Assembly (NCBI GenBank): GCA_019635315.1
Contig: JAHBZT010000003.1
Span: forward strand, 620,001-684,000
DNA length: 64,000 bases
Origin: Rubrivivax sp.
GTDB taxonomy: Bacteria > Pseudomonadota > Gammaproteobacteria > Burkholderiales > Burkholderiaceae_C
Direction: 5' to 3'
A program made the translations under genes and the position numbers. Under the pieces are notes generated by a model that saw only the letters and a list, made by a program, of their open reading frames with translations, was not told the origin of the DNA and searched no databases. Positions 12,248-21,156 of this stretch are shown here, in pieces. The number at the start of each line of letters is the position of its first letter. The stretch's first letter is position 1.

Positions 12248-12600
12248 GGGGGGCTCCTGGAAAGTCGTCGGGCTATCCTAGCCGATTGGATTAGGGTTAA
12301 CCCTCTGTTTCGACGGAAGCCCTGCCGGCGAGCGCGCCAGGGCTTGCTTCCCAGAGCAGATCCATCCGGGCTATACTTCAAGGCTTTTCCCGGCTTCGGC
12401 CGCGGGAGAGAAGAAAGCTCCGAGGCCGCGGGCGGGTTGTCCGCGGCCACTGCAGCGAACAGGCTTCGTGCCCGAGACCCGAGAGGCCGCCCACGACAAG
12501 CGGCGCCGAAGGCTCCGGGGCCGGGCCGGCGCGGCAGACCCGGGGTTCCGCAACCGCGCCGTCCGCACCACCATCGGCGGCGCATTCCCGAAAGTCCCTC
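12248..12600. other. 353-bp divergent intergenic region (GNAT gene / rplM)
   Basis: This gap holds a perfect 12-bp palindrome, AGGGTTAACCCT, at 12293-12304 in a locally AT-rich patch, and a sigma-70-like -10 box for rplM (12372-12377). The remaining 220 bases are a GC-rich stretch that would be the rplM-rpsI leader, where L13 autoregulation would be expected from E. coli. No credible gene was seen. Confidence 0.6.
12372..12377 (+). promoter_or_regulatory. Candidate -10 box of rplM-rpsI
   Basis: TATACT is one of the best -10 matches in this GC-rich window. Upstream CTTGCTTC resembles a -35 but at imperfect spacing. It would give an unusually long leader of about 215 bases before the rplM ATG. 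Confidence 0.5.
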
Positions 12601-13029
12601 ATGAAGACCTTCAGCGCCAAGCCGGCCGAAGTGAAGCACGAGTGGTACGTGATTGACGCCACCGACAAGGTGCTCGGACGTGTTGCCAGCGAAGTGGCAC
12701 TCCGTTTGCGCGGCAAGCACAAGGCCATCTACACGCCTCACGTCGACACCGGCGACTTCATCGTCATCGTCAACGCCGACAAGATCCGCGTCACCGGGGC
12801 CAAGGCCACCGACAAGATCTACTACCGGCACTCGGGCTACCCGGGTGGCATCACGGCCACGTCCTTCAAGGACATGCAGGCCAGGCACCCCGGCCGCGCC
12901 ATCGAGAAGGCCGTCAAGGGCATGCTGCCCAAGGGCCCGCTCGGCTACGCGATGATCAAGAAGCTGAAGGTGTATGCCGGTGCCTCGCACCCGCACACCG
13001 CGCAGCAGCCCAAGCCGCTGGAGATCTGA
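12601..13029 (+). CDS. rplM: 50S ribosomal protein L13
   Basis: A 142-residue protein of exactly the usual bacterial L13 length. It begins [19 protein letters not shown] and contains [20 protein letters not shown] and the conserved GMLPKGPLG turn, both diagnostic. It is an early-assembling protein of the large ribosomal subunit that binds 23S rRNA. rpsI follows after seven bases, the universal rplM-rpsI pair. In E. coli L13 represses its own operon by binding the leader; the long leader here would allow the same, but that is inference. Confidence 0.99.
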   Translation: MKTFSAKPAEVKHEWYVIDATDKVLGRVASEVALRLRGKHKAIYTPHVDTGDFIVIVNADKIRVTGAKATDKIYYRHSGYPGGITATSFKDMQARHPGRAIEKAVKGMLPKGPLGYAMIKKLKVYAGASHPHTAQQPKPLEI

Positions 13030-13036
13030 GGACGCC

Positions 13037-13429
13037 ATGATCGGAACCTGGAACTACGGCACCGGCCGTCGCAAGAGCAGCGTCGCGCGCGTCTTCCTGA
13101 AGAAGGGCAGCGGGCAGATCGTCATCAACGGCAAGCCCATCGACGCCTACTTCGGTCGCCAGACCTCGATCATGATCGTCCGGCAGCCGCTGCTGCTGAC
13201 GGCCAACGAGGCGGCCTTCGACATCAAGATCAACGTGCACGGCGGCGGCGAGAGCGGCCAGGCCGGCGCGGTGCGCCACGGCATCACGCGCGCGCTGATC
13301 GACTACGACGCGGCGCTGAAGGGCGAACTCAGCCGCGCCGGCTTCGTGACGCGCGACGCGCGCGAGGTCGAGCGCAAGAAGGTCGGCCTGCACGGCGCCC
13401 GCCGTCGCAAGCAGTTCAGCAAGCGATGA
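13037..13429 (+). CDS. rpsI: 30S ribosomal protein S9
   Basis: A 130-residue S9 protein with the typical start [19 protein letters not shown] and the conserved basic tail [11 protein letters not shown]. In the ribosome this C-terminal tail reaches the P-site tRNA. It is cotranscribed with rplM. The ATG follows a GAGGA ribosome site. The frame is open upstream within rplM, but the S9 family start is unambiguous. Confidence 0.99.
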   Translation: MIGTWNYGTGRRKSSVARVFLKKGSGQIVINGKPIDAYFGRQTSIMIVRQPLLLTANEAAFDIKINVHGGGESGQAGAVRHGITRALIDYDAALKGELSRAGFVTRDAREVERKKVGLHGARRRKQFSKR

Positions 13430-13551
13430 GCTGGCGCGCGCAGGGTCCGGCGGCTGGTCCGCTGGACCGTGCGCGGCCGACGCAGGGGGCGCGCATGGCA
13501 TCCATGTCGCGCCCTTCGTGCTTCTGAAGCGGCCAGGACGAGGCGACCGCC

Positions 13552-14259
13552 ATGCGCTGGAAGCTGCTGCGCCGACGCCTCTCGGTCAGCGCGCCGCGCG
13601 TCATCGTGCGCAGCCACCTGCCGTGGCCCTTGCGCTGGGCGGTGCTGGCGCTGGTGCTGGGCTTCTGCGCCGCGCTGGCGATCGCGGCCTTCGACTTCGG
13701 CCAGCGCCTGGCCGGCCTGGACAGCGGCATGCACGAGGAGGTGGCGCGGCTGCGCGCCGAGGTCAAGCAGCTGCGCGAGGACTACCAGGGCGCGCGGGCC
13801 ATCGCCGACACCGCGGAGGTCGTGCTGCGCACCGAGCGCGCGGCGCAGGAGCGGCTGGCCGAGCAGCTGCGCCGGGCCGAGGCGGAGAAGCACGCGCTGC
13901 AGGACGACCTCGCCTTCTTCGAGCGGCTGCTGCCGGCCAGCGGCGAAGGCGTGCAGATCCGCGGCCTGCAGCTCACGCACCCGATGCCGGGGCTGGTCCG
14001 CTACCAGCTGCTGGTCGTGCAGCTCGGACGCGAGCTGCCGCCGTTCGACGGCCGCTGGCAGCTGCAGCTCGGCGGCACGCTGGACGGCCGGCCGTGGAGC
14101 GCGTCCCTGCCCGACGGCCCGCAGCCGCTGGCGTTGCGACAGCACCTGCGCGTCGAGGGCACGCTGGCCGTGCCGGCGCAGGCCGTGATAAAAACGGTGC
14201 GGGCGACATTGGTCGACGCCAGTGGCGTCACGCGGGCCACACAGACGCTGAAGCTGTGA
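13552..14259 (+). CDS. DUF6776-like coiled-coil membrane protein
   Basis: A 235-residue protein with a short basic cytoplasmic start, one transmembrane helix (about residues 25-48, LRWAVLALVLGFCAALAIAA), a long coiled coil (about 60-120, rich in LRAEV, LREDY and RAEAEK heptads) and a C-terminal beta-rich domain. The topology places the coiled coil and C-terminal domain in the periplasm. The pattern and its position before a bactofilin gene match the DUF6776 family found at this locus in Burkholderiales. Function unknown; a role with the bactofilin scaffold is suggested only by adjacency. Confidence 0.7.
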   Translation: MRWKLLRRRLSVSAPRVIVRSHLPWPLRWAVLALVLGFCAALAIAAFDFGQRLAGLDSGMHEEVARLRAEVKQLREDYQGARAIADTAEVVLRTERAAQERLAEQLRRAEAEKHALQDDLAFFERLLPASGEGVQIRGLQLTHPMPGLVRYQLLVVQLGRELPPFDGRWQLQLGGTLDGRPWSASLPDGPQPLALRQHLRVEGTLAVPAQAVIKTVRATLVDASGVTRATQTLKL

Positions 14260-14314
14260 CTGCCGCGATCGCGCCCGTGCCGGGAGGGCCACCCGCAACC
14301 CTGGGAGTGCGCCC

Positions 14315-14740
14315 GTGAACTGGATGGGAAAGAAGAGCCTGCCGCCGATCCGCAGCCTGGTCGGCGAGGGCACCGCCGTGCGCGGCGACCTGTGCTTTCA
14401 GGAAGGCCTGCGCATCGACGGCGAGGTGCACGGCGACATCCTCGCCGAGGGCGATCGCCGCAGCGTCGTCGTCGTCAGCGAGAAAGCCCGAGTCACCGGC
14501 AAGGTGAAGGCCGCGCATGTGATCATCAACGGCGAGGTACGGGGCCCGGTGTTCTCGGACGAGTTGCTGGAACTGCAGCCGCGCGCCCGGGTCCACGGCG
14601 ACGTGACCTACCGGACGCTGGAGATGCACCCCGGCGCCCTGGTCGACGGTACCCTGAAGCCGGCCGGCGCGGCCCCGGTGCAGCCTGCCAACCCGGCCGC
14701 CAACCCGGCGCTGAAGCTGGCGGCCTCCAACGATGCCTGA
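14315..14740 (+). CDS. Bactofilin (polymer-forming cytoskeletal protein)
   Basis: A roughly 140-residue bactofilin. The central domain (about residues 12-115) is a right-handed beta-helix read as repeating short hydrophobic strands: [76 protein letters not shown]. Bactofilins polymerise without nucleotide into membrane-associated filaments that organise cell-wall enzymes. A GTG at 14315 and an ATG at 14324 are both possible starts. The flanking DUF6776 gene and the nearby anmK and M23 peptidase genes give an envelope context. Confidence 0.93.
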   Translation: MNWMGKKSLPPIRSLVGEGTAVRGDLCFQEGLRIDGEVHGDILAEGDRRSVVVVSEKARVTGKVKAAHVIINGEVRGPVFSDELLELQPRARVHGDVTYRTLEMHPGALVDGTLKPAGAAPVQPANPAANPALKLAASNDA

Positions 14741-14799
14741 GCGCCGACGTACGACAATGTGCTGACCGCGAACTTCGCGCCCACCCCGAGGACCCCGAG

Positions 14800-15174
14800 A
14801 TGAACGCCCTGGCCGAACCGACCACCCCCGCCACCGACGAGATGCCGGCGCCGCTGATCTTCACCGACAGCGCAGCCGACAAGGTCAAGCAGCTGGTCGA
14901 CGAGGAAGGCAACCCCGACCTGAAGCTGCGTGTCTTCGTGCAGGGCGGCGGCTGCTCGGGCTTCCAGTACGGCTTCACCTTCGACGAGGTCGTCAACGAG
15001 GACGACACGCAGATGGCGAAGAACGGCGTCACGCTGCTGATCGACGCGATGAGCCTGCAGTACCTGGTCGGCGCCGAGATCGACTACAAGGAAGACCTGC
15101 AGGGCGCGCAGTTCGTGATCAAGAACCCGAACGCCACCACCACCTGCGGCTGCGGGTCGTCGTTCTCCGCCTGA
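14800..15174 (+). CDS. erpA: Iron-sulfur cluster insertion protein ErpA
   Basis: A 124-residue A-type carrier that passes Fe-S clusters to apo-enzymes. The three cluster cysteines are visible: one in [15 protein letters not shown] and two in the C-terminal [11 protein letters not shown]. The N-terminal extension of about 20 residues ([20 protein letters not shown]) is typical of Burkholderiales ErpA. An ATG at 14800 follows GAGGACCCCGAG. The protein is cytoplasmic and in related species essential for maturing isoprenoid-synthesis enzymes. Confidence 0.95.
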   Translation: MNALAEPTTPATDEMPAPLIFTDSAADKVKQLVDEEGNPDLKLRVFVQGGGCSGFQYGFTFDEVVNEDDTQMAKNGVTLLIDAMSLQYLVGAEIDYKEDLQGAQFVIKNPNATTTCGCGSSFSA

Positions 15175-15195
15175 CCCCCGGTTGGCGCGACGGCA

Positions 15196-15217
15196 ACGGC
15201 CCGCTTCGGCGGGCCGT
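15196..15217. terminator. Hairpin with TTCG loop after erpA
   Basis: Nine-base arms ACGGCCCGC and GCGGGCCGT close a TTCG tetraloop, a very stable RNA structure. It lies 22 bases after the erpA stop, between convergent erpA and anmK. No T tract follows. A partial repeat (GGCGGGCCGT..GGCATTGGCG) occurs just downstream. Confidence 0.65.
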
Positions 15218-15287
15218 GGGCATTGGCGCCCGCTACGGCGGGCCGTCGGCATTGGCGTCCCGCCGCGACGGGACGCGGGCATCCTGC

Positions 15288-16418
15288 TCAGGCCTCGCGC
15301 GGCCCGGCCGGGTACAGCGCGCCCAGCACACGCGGCCCGCGCGCGCCGGTGACGGCGGGCAGGTTGCCCGGCCGGCGCTGCAGAAAACGCTGCGCCAGCC
15401 AGGCGAAGGCCAGGGCCTCGACCTGGTCCGGCGGCACACCGGCCACGGCGGTCGAGTCGACGGCCACGCCGGGCAGCAGCGCGGCCAGCCGGCGCATCAG
15501 GTGCCCGTTGTGCGCGCCGCCACCGCAGACCAGCAGCCGCGCCGTCGCCGGGGCGTGGCGCTGCAGCGCGTCGGCGGCGGCGCGCGCGCTCAGCTCGGCC
15601 AGCGTCGCCATCACGTCCTGCGCCGGCAGGCTGTGCGCGGCCGGCGCGCGCAGCAGCCAGGCCTCGTCGAACAGGTCGCGGCCGGTGCTCTTGGGCGGCG
15701 CACGGCCGAAGAAGGGGTCGGCCAGCCAGTCCGCCAGCAGGGCCTGGTCGACGCGACCGCCGGCCGCCCACGTGCCGCCGGCGTCGTAGGCCTGGCCACG
15801 TTCGCGCCGGCACCACAGGTCCATCAGCACGTTGCCGGGGCCGCAGTCGAAGCCGCTGACGCGGCCATCGGCGGCCAGCAGCGTCAGGTTGGCGATGCCG
15901 CCCAGGTTGAGCACGGCGCTCGCGCGGCCGGCCTCGGCAAAGCGTGCGGCATGAAAGGCCGGCACCAGCGGCGCGCCTTCGCCCCCGGCGGCGAGGTCGC
16001 GGCTGCGGAAGTCGCAGACCACGTCGATGCCGCAGCGTTCGGCCAGCAGCGCGCCGTCCAGCAGCTGCACCGTATAGCCGGTGGCGTCGAATTCGCGCGG
16101 GCGGTGGCGCACGGTCTGGCCATGGGCGCCGATCGCGGTCACGGCGCCGGCCGGTGTGCCGCTGTGGGCGAGCAGGCCGGCGACGGCATCGGCATAGAGT
16201 GCGGCGACACCATGGGCGGCCAGCGCGGCGCGGTGGATCTCGTCGGGGCAGCTGCGGTTGAGCGCCAGCAGTTCGGCGCCCAGCACGGCCGGCATGGCCC
16301 GGTGGACATGGGCGAGCACCCGGACCGGCGCCGGCTCGCCGCCCTCGGGCAGGTCGGCCAGCACGCCGTCGACGCCGTCGAGCGAGGTGCCCGACATCAG
16401 CCCGATGTACAGCGCCAC
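15288..16418 (-). CDS. anmK: Anhydro-N-acetylmuramic acid kinase
   Basis: A 376-residue sugar kinase that converts 1,6-anhydro-MurNAc from recycled peptidoglycan to MurNAc-6-phosphate. The start MALYIGLMSGTSLDGVDGVL is the family signature, with the phosphate-binding GTSLDG. GAHGQTVRHRP and GFDCGPGNVLMDLW follow as expected. The cytoplasmic enzyme is part of murein recycling. The neighbouring M23 murein peptidase gene on the same strand ends 40 bp upstream, so the two probably share a transcript. Confidence 0.96.
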   Translation of the reverse strand: MALYIGLMSGTSLDGVDGVLADLPEGGEPAPVRVLAHVHRAMPAVLGAELLALNRSCPDEIHRAALAAHGVAALYADAVAGLLAHSGTPAGAVTAIGAHGQTVRHRPREFDATGYTVQLLDGALLAERCGIDVVCDFRSRDLAAGGEGAPLVPAFHAARFAEAGRASAVLNLGGIANLTLLAADGRVSGFDCGPGNVLMDLWCRRERGQAYDAGGTWAAGGRVDQALLADWLADPFFGRAPPKSTGRDLFDEAWLLRAPAAHSLPAQDVMATLAELSARAAADALQRHAPATARLLVCGGGAHNGHLMRRLAALLPGVAVDSTAVAGVPPDQVEALAFAWLAQRFLQRRPGNLPAVTGARGPRVLGALYPAGPREA

Positions 16419-16458
16419 GGCTTTGCTCAGGCGGCCGGAGGCCAGCCCTTCGGGCGGC

Positions 16459-17832
16459 TCACTCGGAGTAGCTGCGCTGGCTGACCAGCGAGTCGGCGAC
16501 TTCCAGCTTGACCTGCAGGCGCTGCGCGACCTCGGCGAAGCGCTCGCGCGCCGCGGCCGACAGCTCGACCGTCTCGGAGGTCTTCGCGATGCGCAGCGGA
16601 TCCTGGTGCTGGCCGTTGATGCGGAACTCGAAGTGCAGGTGCGGGCCGGTCGTCCAGCCGGTCATGCCGACGGCGCCGATGCGCTGGCCCTGCTCGACGC
16701 GCTGCCCCTTGCGCACGTCGATCTTGCTCAGGTGCGCGTACAGCGTGGTGCGGCCGCTGCCGTGGCGGATCTCGATCGTGTTGCCGTAGCCGTTCTGGCG
16801 GCCGGCGAATTCGACGACCCCGTCGCCCACCGTGCGCACCGGCGTGCCGACCGGCGCGCCGTAGTCGACGCCGCGGTGCGCGCGCCAGCGCTGCTGCAGC
16901 GGGTGTCGGCGCATGCCGAAGCCGCTGGTCACGCGCGAGAATTCCATCGGGCTGGCCAGGAAGACGCGGCGCCGGCTGCTGCCGTCCAGCCCGTAGTAGC
17001 CGCCGCGCGACTCGCCGGCCGCCTGGAAGTACAGCGCGTGGTAGGCGCGGCCGGCGTTGACGAATTCGGCGGCCAGCACGCGCCCGGCGCCCTCGTTCCA
17101 GGACACCGGCTCGCCGTCGGCATACAGCGACTCGTAGACGACGCTGAAGGTGTCGCCGCGGCGCAGCTCGCGGTGGAAGTCGATGTCCACCGAGAAGATG
17201 TCGGCCAGCTGCATGGCCACCGAGTCGGGCACGCCGGTGGCGTCGGTGGCGGCGAACAGCGAGCTCTCGATCGTGCCGCTGGCCAGCCGCGCCTGCGCGG
17301 TGAAGGGCACGGTCTCCAGGCGCGACAGCCAGCGGCCGTCGAAGCGCGAGATCGTCAGCCGCGTGAAGTGGGTGCGCGACTGGTCGGCGACTTCCGACGG
17401 GTAGCGCGCGATCAGTTCCTGCAGCGCGCCCGCGGCGTCGGTGCGCGCCTGCACCATCTTGCCGCCGCGGCCGGTGAGCAGCCGGCGCGCGGTGGCGTCG
17501 CTGCGCACGAAGGCCTGCGCCTCGGCGTCGACGATGCCCAGGCGGCCGAACAGCGACTGCACGGTCTCGGTGCCGCGCGTGACGTCGCTGCGCACCAGGC
17601 GCAGGTCCTGCGCGGCCAGTGCTTCCAACTGCGCCGACAGGTCCACCGGCTGCAGCGACTCCACGACCAGCCGCTGCGCCGGCGGCACGGCGGCCGGCAC
17701 CAGCGGGGCCACCGCGACGGCGGTCAGCGTGAACCCGGCCAGCAGCGCCAGCGTCGTGCCGGCGACGCCGCGCCGGTGACGGTGCGCGAGGTCCTGCAGT
17801 CGCTGCAGGTGCTGGGGGTCGATGATCGCCAA
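16459..17832 (-). CDS. M23-family metallopeptidase, murein endopeptidase-like
   Basis: A roughly 457-residue peptidoglycan DD-endopeptidase. It has one N-terminal membrane segment (TTLALLAGFTLTAVAVAPLV), a periplasmic middle region with LysM/OapA-like character and a C-terminal lysostaphin fold. The zinc ligands are visible in HRGVDYGAPVGTPV (HxxxD) and YAHLS..TGPHLHFEF (HxH). It probably cuts stem-peptide cross-links. The start is uncertain: the frame is open to a TTG at 17973, but residues before the TTG at 17832 are low complexity and overlap the tyrS promoter region, so the shorter form is preferred. It precedes anmK. Confidence 0.9.
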   Translation of the reverse strand: MAIIDPQHLQRLQDLAHRHRRGVAGTTLALLAGFTLTAVAVAPLVPAAVPPAQRLVVESLQPVDLSAQLEALAAQDLRLVRSDVTRGTETVQSLFGRLGIVDAEAQAFVRSDATARRLLTGRGGKMVQARTDAAGALQELIARYPSEVADQSRTHFTRLTISRFDGRWLSRLETVPFTAQARLASGTIESSLFAATDATGVPDSVAMQLADIFSVDIDFHRELRRGDTFSVVYESLYADGEPVSWNEGAGRVLAAEFVNAGRAYHALYFQAAGESRGGYYGLDGSSRRRVFLASPMEFSRVTSGFGMRRHPLQQRWRAHRGVDYGAPVGTPVRTVGDGVVEFAGRQNGYGNTIEIRHGSGRTTLYAHLSKIDVRKGQRVEQGQRIGAVGMTGWTTGPHLHFEFRINGQHQDPLRIAKTSETVELSAAARERFAEVAQRLQVKLEVADSLVSQRSYSE

Positions 17833-18053
17833 GGTTGCGGTCGCTGTGCTGCGCCGGTCCGGCGGCTTGATGCCGTCGGTTCGGCTCGGTTCTCGGTCGG
17901 TGGAGGGCGGCTCGGCGGGGCCGGGCCGTCCTCTAGAATCCGGGGCGTCGAGCGCGGCCTGCGCTGCTGTCAACCCCCCGAACGGTAGGTGCCCCGAGTA
18001 TATCGGCCGCTGCGCCTGCCAAATTCACGAACAAACCCCGAAGTAACAAGCAC

Positions 18054-19310
18054 ATGTCCGTGCCTGCCGCCGCCCCTGCCGCCGCCGCGGCCGCCGTTCA
18101 CCCGGTGACCGATCGTGTCCGCGAGGCGCTGGCGGTCTCGCTGCGCGGCTGCCAGGAACTGCTGCCCGAGGCCGACTGGGTGAAGAAGCTCGCGCGCGCC
18201 GAGGCCACCGGCCGGCCGCTGCGCATCAAGCTGGGTCTGGACCCGACCGCCCCGGACATCCACATCGGCCACACGGTGGTGCTCAACAAGATGCGCCAGC
18301 TGCAGGATCTCGGCCACACCGTGATCTTTCTCATAGGCGACTTCACGTCGATGATCGGCGACCCCTCGGGCCGCAATGCGACGCGCCCGCCGCTGACACG
18401 GGAGCAGATCGAGGCCAACGCGCAGACCTACTACCGCCAGGCCAGCCTGGTGCTCGACCCGGCGAAGACCGAGATTCGTTACAACAGCGAGTGGAGCGAC
18501 CCGCTGGGCGCACGCGGCATGATCGAGCTGGCCGCCAGGTATACGCTGGCGCGCATGCTCGAGCGCGACGACTTTACGAAGCGTTTCCGTGCCGGCAGCC
18601 CGATCGGCATCCACGAGCTGCTGTACCCGCTGATGCAGGGCTACGACTCGGTGGCGCTGAAGTCCGACCTCGAACTCGGCGGCACCGACCAGAAGTTCAA
18701 CCTGCTGGTCGGCCGCGCGCTGCAGCAGGAATACGGCCAGGAGCCGCAGTGCATCCTGACGATGCCGCTGCTGGAGGGCATCGACGGCGTCGAGAAGATG
18801 TCCAAGAGCAAGGGCAACTACATCGGCATCACCGAGGACGCCAACACGATGTTTGCCAAGGTGCTGTCGATCAGCGACGAGCTGATGTGGCGCTGGTACC
18901 CGCTGCTGTCGTTCCGCCCCGCGGCCGAGGTCGAGCGGCTGCAGGCCGAGGTGGCCGCCGGCCGCAACCCGAAGGACGCCAAGGTGCTGCTGGCGCGCGA
19001 GATCACGGCGCGCTTCCACGGCGCGGCCGCGGCCGACGCCGCCGAGGCCGACTTCCGGCACCGCGCCGCCGGCGGCGTGCCCGACGAGATTCCCGAGGTG
19101 TCGCTCACCGGCGCGCCGCTGGCCATCGGGGCGCTGCTCAAGCAGGCGGGCCTGGTGCCCTCCACCAGCGAGGCGCTGCGCCTGGTGGAGCAGGGCGGCG
19201 TGCGCATCGACGGCGCCGTCGTCAGCGACAAGGGCCTGAAGGTGGCGGCCGGCCGCTGCGTCGTGCAGGTCGGCAAGCGCAAGTTCGCGCGCGTGCTGCT
19301 GACGGCCTGA
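18054..19310 (+). CDS. tyrS: Tyrosyl-tRNA synthetase
   Basis: A 418-residue class I synthetase. The ATP-binding HIGH motif lies at residues 70-73 ([11 protein letters not shown]) and KMSKS at about 248-252, with a C-terminal S4-like RNA-binding domain (about 355-415, [19 protein letters not shown]). The HIGH/KMSKS pair and length resemble the TyrZ-type enzyme rather than the E. coli TyrS type. It charges tRNA-Tyr in the cytoplasm. The N-terminal 15 residues are an alanine-rich tail. It diverges from the M23 peptidase gene. Confidence 0.97.
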   Translation: MSVPAAAPAAAAAAVHPVTDRVREALAVSLRGCQELLPEADWVKKLARAEATGRPLRIKLGLDPTAPDIHIGHTVVLNKMRQLQDLGHTVIFLIGDFTSMIGDPSGRNATRPPLTREQIEANAQTYYRQASLVLDPAKTEIRYNSEWSDPLGARGMIELAARYTLARMLERDDFTKRFRAGSPIGIHELLYPLMQGYDSVALKSDLELGGTDQKFNLLVGRALQQEYGQEPQCILTMPLLEGIDGVEKMSKSKGNYIGITEDANTMFAKVLSISDELMWRWYPLLSFRPAAEVERLQAEVAAGRNPKDAKVLLAREITARFHGAAAADAAEADFRHRAAGGVPDEIPEVSLTGAPLAIGALLKQAGLVPSTSEALRLVEQGGVRIDGAVVSDKGLKVAAGRCVVQVGKRKFARVLLTA

Positions 19311-19329
19311 CCGCTGCGCGCGCGCGGCC

Positions 19330-20220
19330 ATGCAGGTCAGCGGCTACCTGAAGCTGTCGGTCGCGGTGGCGCTGGCCACCATCGCGCTGAAGACCGCGGC
19401 GTGGTGGGTCAGCGGCAGCGTCGGCCTGCTGTCCGACGCGCTGGAGTCGCTGGTCAACCTGGCCGGCGCGACCTTCGCGCTGGCGATGGTCACGATCGCC
19501 GCCCGCCCGCCCGACGACGACCACCCCTACGGCCACCACAAGGCCGAATATTTCTCCAGCGGCTTCGAGGGCGTGCTGATCGGCGCCGCCGCGCTGGCCA
19601 TCGTCTGGACCGCGGTGCAGCGGCTGCTGAACCCGCAGCCGCTGGAGGCGCTGGGGCTGGGGCTGGCGCTGTCGGTGCTGGCCTCGGTGCTCAACGGCGC
19701 GCTCGCCTGGTCGATGCTGAGGAAGGCGCGCGAGGTACACTCGGTGGCGCTGGAGGGCGACGCGCGCCACCTGATGACCGATGTCTGGACTACCGCCGGC
19801 GTCGTGCTCGGGCTGGGTGCGGTGGCGGCCACCGGCTGGACCTGGCTGGATCCGCTGCTGGCCATCGCCGTGGCGGCCAACATCCTGCGCGAGGGCCTGC
19901 GCCTGGTGCGTCGCAGCGTCGGCGGGCTGATGGACGAGGCGCTGGACGCACGCTCGCAGGCCGCCATCCAGCAGGTGCTGGACGGCTTCGCGCACCCGGC
20001 GATCCGCTTCGACCACCTGACGACGCGACGCGCCGGCCAGCGCCGCTTCGCCGACCTGCACATGCACATGCCGGCCGGCTGGACGCTGCGCCGCGCCGCC
20101 GCGCTGCGCGGCGAGGTCGAGCAGGCGCTGATGAGCGCGGTGCCCGGGCTGCGCGCGACGATCCAGCTGCTGCCGATGGACGTCGAGGCGCATCTCGACG
20201 ACCCCAGGGACCCGACCTAG
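19330..20220 (+). CDS. Cation diffusion facilitator family transporter
   Basis: A 296-residue CDF protein with about six membrane helices and a C-terminal cytoplasmic domain. The family run LLSDALESLVNLAGATFALAM is near residue 35, followed by DDDHPYGHHKAEYFSSGFEG and the second metal pair in ARHLMTDVWTTAG. At the first transport site the usual DxxxD appears as E39 and N43 (ESLVN), a variant seen in one CDF branch, so metal preference cannot be assumed. It exports divalent cations in exchange for protons. Its stop codon is directly followed by the dtd ATG. Confidence 0.9.
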   Translation: MQVSGYLKLSVAVALATIALKTAAWWVSGSVGLLSDALESLVNLAGATFALAMVTIAARPPDDDHPYGHHKAEYFSSGFEGVLIGAAALAIVWTAVQRLLNPQPLEALGLGLALSVLASVLNGALAWSMLRKAREVHSVALEGDARHLMTDVWTTAGVVLGLGAVAATGWTWLDPLLAIAVAANILREGLRLVRRSVGGLMDEALDARSQAAIQQVLDGFAHPAIRFDHLTTRRAGQRRFADLHMHMPAGWTLRRAAALRGEVEQALMSAVPGLRATIQLLPMDVEAHLDDPRDPT

Positions 20221-20661
20221 ATGCTGGCGCTGCTGCAGCGGGTGCGCGAGGCGCGCGTCGAGGTCGCCGGCGAGACGGTCGGCGCGATCGGCCCCGGCCT
20301 GCTGGTCTTCGTCTGCGCCGAGCCGGCCGACACGCCGGCGCAGGCCGCGAAGCTGGTCGACAAGCTGCTGAAGCTGCGCATCTTTGCCGACGAGGCCGGC
20401 AGGATGAACCGCAGCGTGCAGGACGTGGCCGGCGGGCTGCTGCTGGTCAGCCAGTTCACGCTGGCCGCCGATACCGCGGGCGGCAACCGGCCCGGCTTCT
20501 CGGCCGCGGCGCCGCCGGCGCTGGGCCGTGCGCTCTACGACGAGGTGCTGCGCGTGGCGCGCGCGCGGCATGCCCCGGTGGCCGCCGGCGTCTTCGGCGC
20601 CGACATGCAGGTGCACCTGGTCAACGACGGGCCGGTGACGATCCCGCTGAGCCTGCGCTGA
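20221..20661 (+). CDS. dtd: D-aminoacyl-tRNA deacylase
   Basis: A 146-residue homodimeric editing enzyme that removes D-amino acids from tRNA. Family motifs are [21 protein letters not shown] (SQxT) and the C-terminal [11 protein letters not shown] (GPVT with the cross-subunit Gly-cisPro). The ATG begins immediately after the stop of the CDF gene. Close linkage to tyrS is suggestive because D-Tyr-tRNA is a classic substrate. The last 41 bases overlap the end of a convergent gene. Confidence 0.96.
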   Translation: MLALLQRVREARVEVAGETVGAIGPGLLVFVCAEPADTPAQAAKLVDKLLKLRIFADEAGRMNRSVQDVAGGLLLVSQFTLAADTAGGNRPGFSAAAPPALGRALYDEVLRVARARHAPVAAGVFGADMQVHLVNDGPVTIPLSLR

Positions 20662-21061
20662 GCACCTGGGCCAGGCGCTGGCCGGGCCGCAGGCCCAGCG
20701 CCGCGGCCGCCTCGTTGGCGAAGGACAGCATTCCGTCGGCCAGCGTCGATGCCGCCTCGCCGATGCGCGCGCTGTCGTGCGCCACCGTGCAGGCGGCGAT
20801 GCCGGCGGCCTGCAGCAGCGCCAGCGCTGCGATGCCGGCGCCGTCCTTGCCGACGCCGGCATCGTTGAACACCGCGAGCAGCGGCCGCGCCTGCATCGCA
20901 TAGCGCCCGGCGCTGGTGCCGCCGTGCGAGCCGGTCACCAGCACGGCGCCGGGCGGGTGCTGCAGCGCCTCGGTGACGCTGTCGACGACCCGCAGCGTGG
21001 CGCCGCGGAAGGCGCCGCCCAAGACAAAGGGGCTGCCCGCGGCAGCCCCTGGTTGCGGCAT
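20621..21061 (-). CDS. Conserved protein of unknown function downstream of a Bug gene
   Basis: A 146-residue protein that I do not assign to a named family. It looks real: it has regular amino-acid use, a hydrophobic core and a glycine-rich run [18 protein letters not shown] followed by [20 protein letters not shown] and [11 protein letters not shown], which resembles a small alpha/beta enzyme with a possible nucleophile or phosphate loop. TGAGGA lies before the ATG. It follows the Bug gene on the same strand and overlaps the 3' end of dtd tail to tail by 41 bases. Confidence 0.65.
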   Translation of the reverse strand: MPQPGAAAGSPFVLGGAFRGATLRVVDSVTEALQHPPGAVLVTGSHGGTSAGRYAMQARPLLAVFNDAGVGKDGAGIAALALLQAAGIAACTVAHDSARIGEAASTLADGMLSFANEAAAALGLRPGQRLAQVLSAGSAGSSPARR

Positions 21062-21072
21062 CGCGCGCGTCC

Positions 21073-21144
21073 TCAGTCCGCCTTGCAAGCCGCGACCTCG
21101 CAGCGCTCGGTCTCGGACTGCAGCGCAAGGCGATGCGCAGGCAT
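21073..21144 (-). CDS. Possible 23-residue peptide between Bug gene and unknown gene
   Basis: A short ATG-to-TGA frame, MPAHRLALQSETERC plus eight residues with a second cysteine and a KAD ending. Its stop context and that of the Bug gene lie in a shared 15-base repeat (GCGTCCTCAGTCCGC at 21067-21081 and 21151-21165, plus-strand view). It may be a real small protein or only a duplicated gene end. Confidence 0.25.
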   Translation of the reverse strand: MPAHRLALQSETERCEVAACKAD

Positions 21145-21156
21145 CGCCCTGCGTCC

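Noticed and set aside
12466-12656. Short plus-strand frame overlapping the start of rplM
   Set aside because: Arg/Ala-rich, lies in the leader and overlaps rplM out of frame; no ribosome site.
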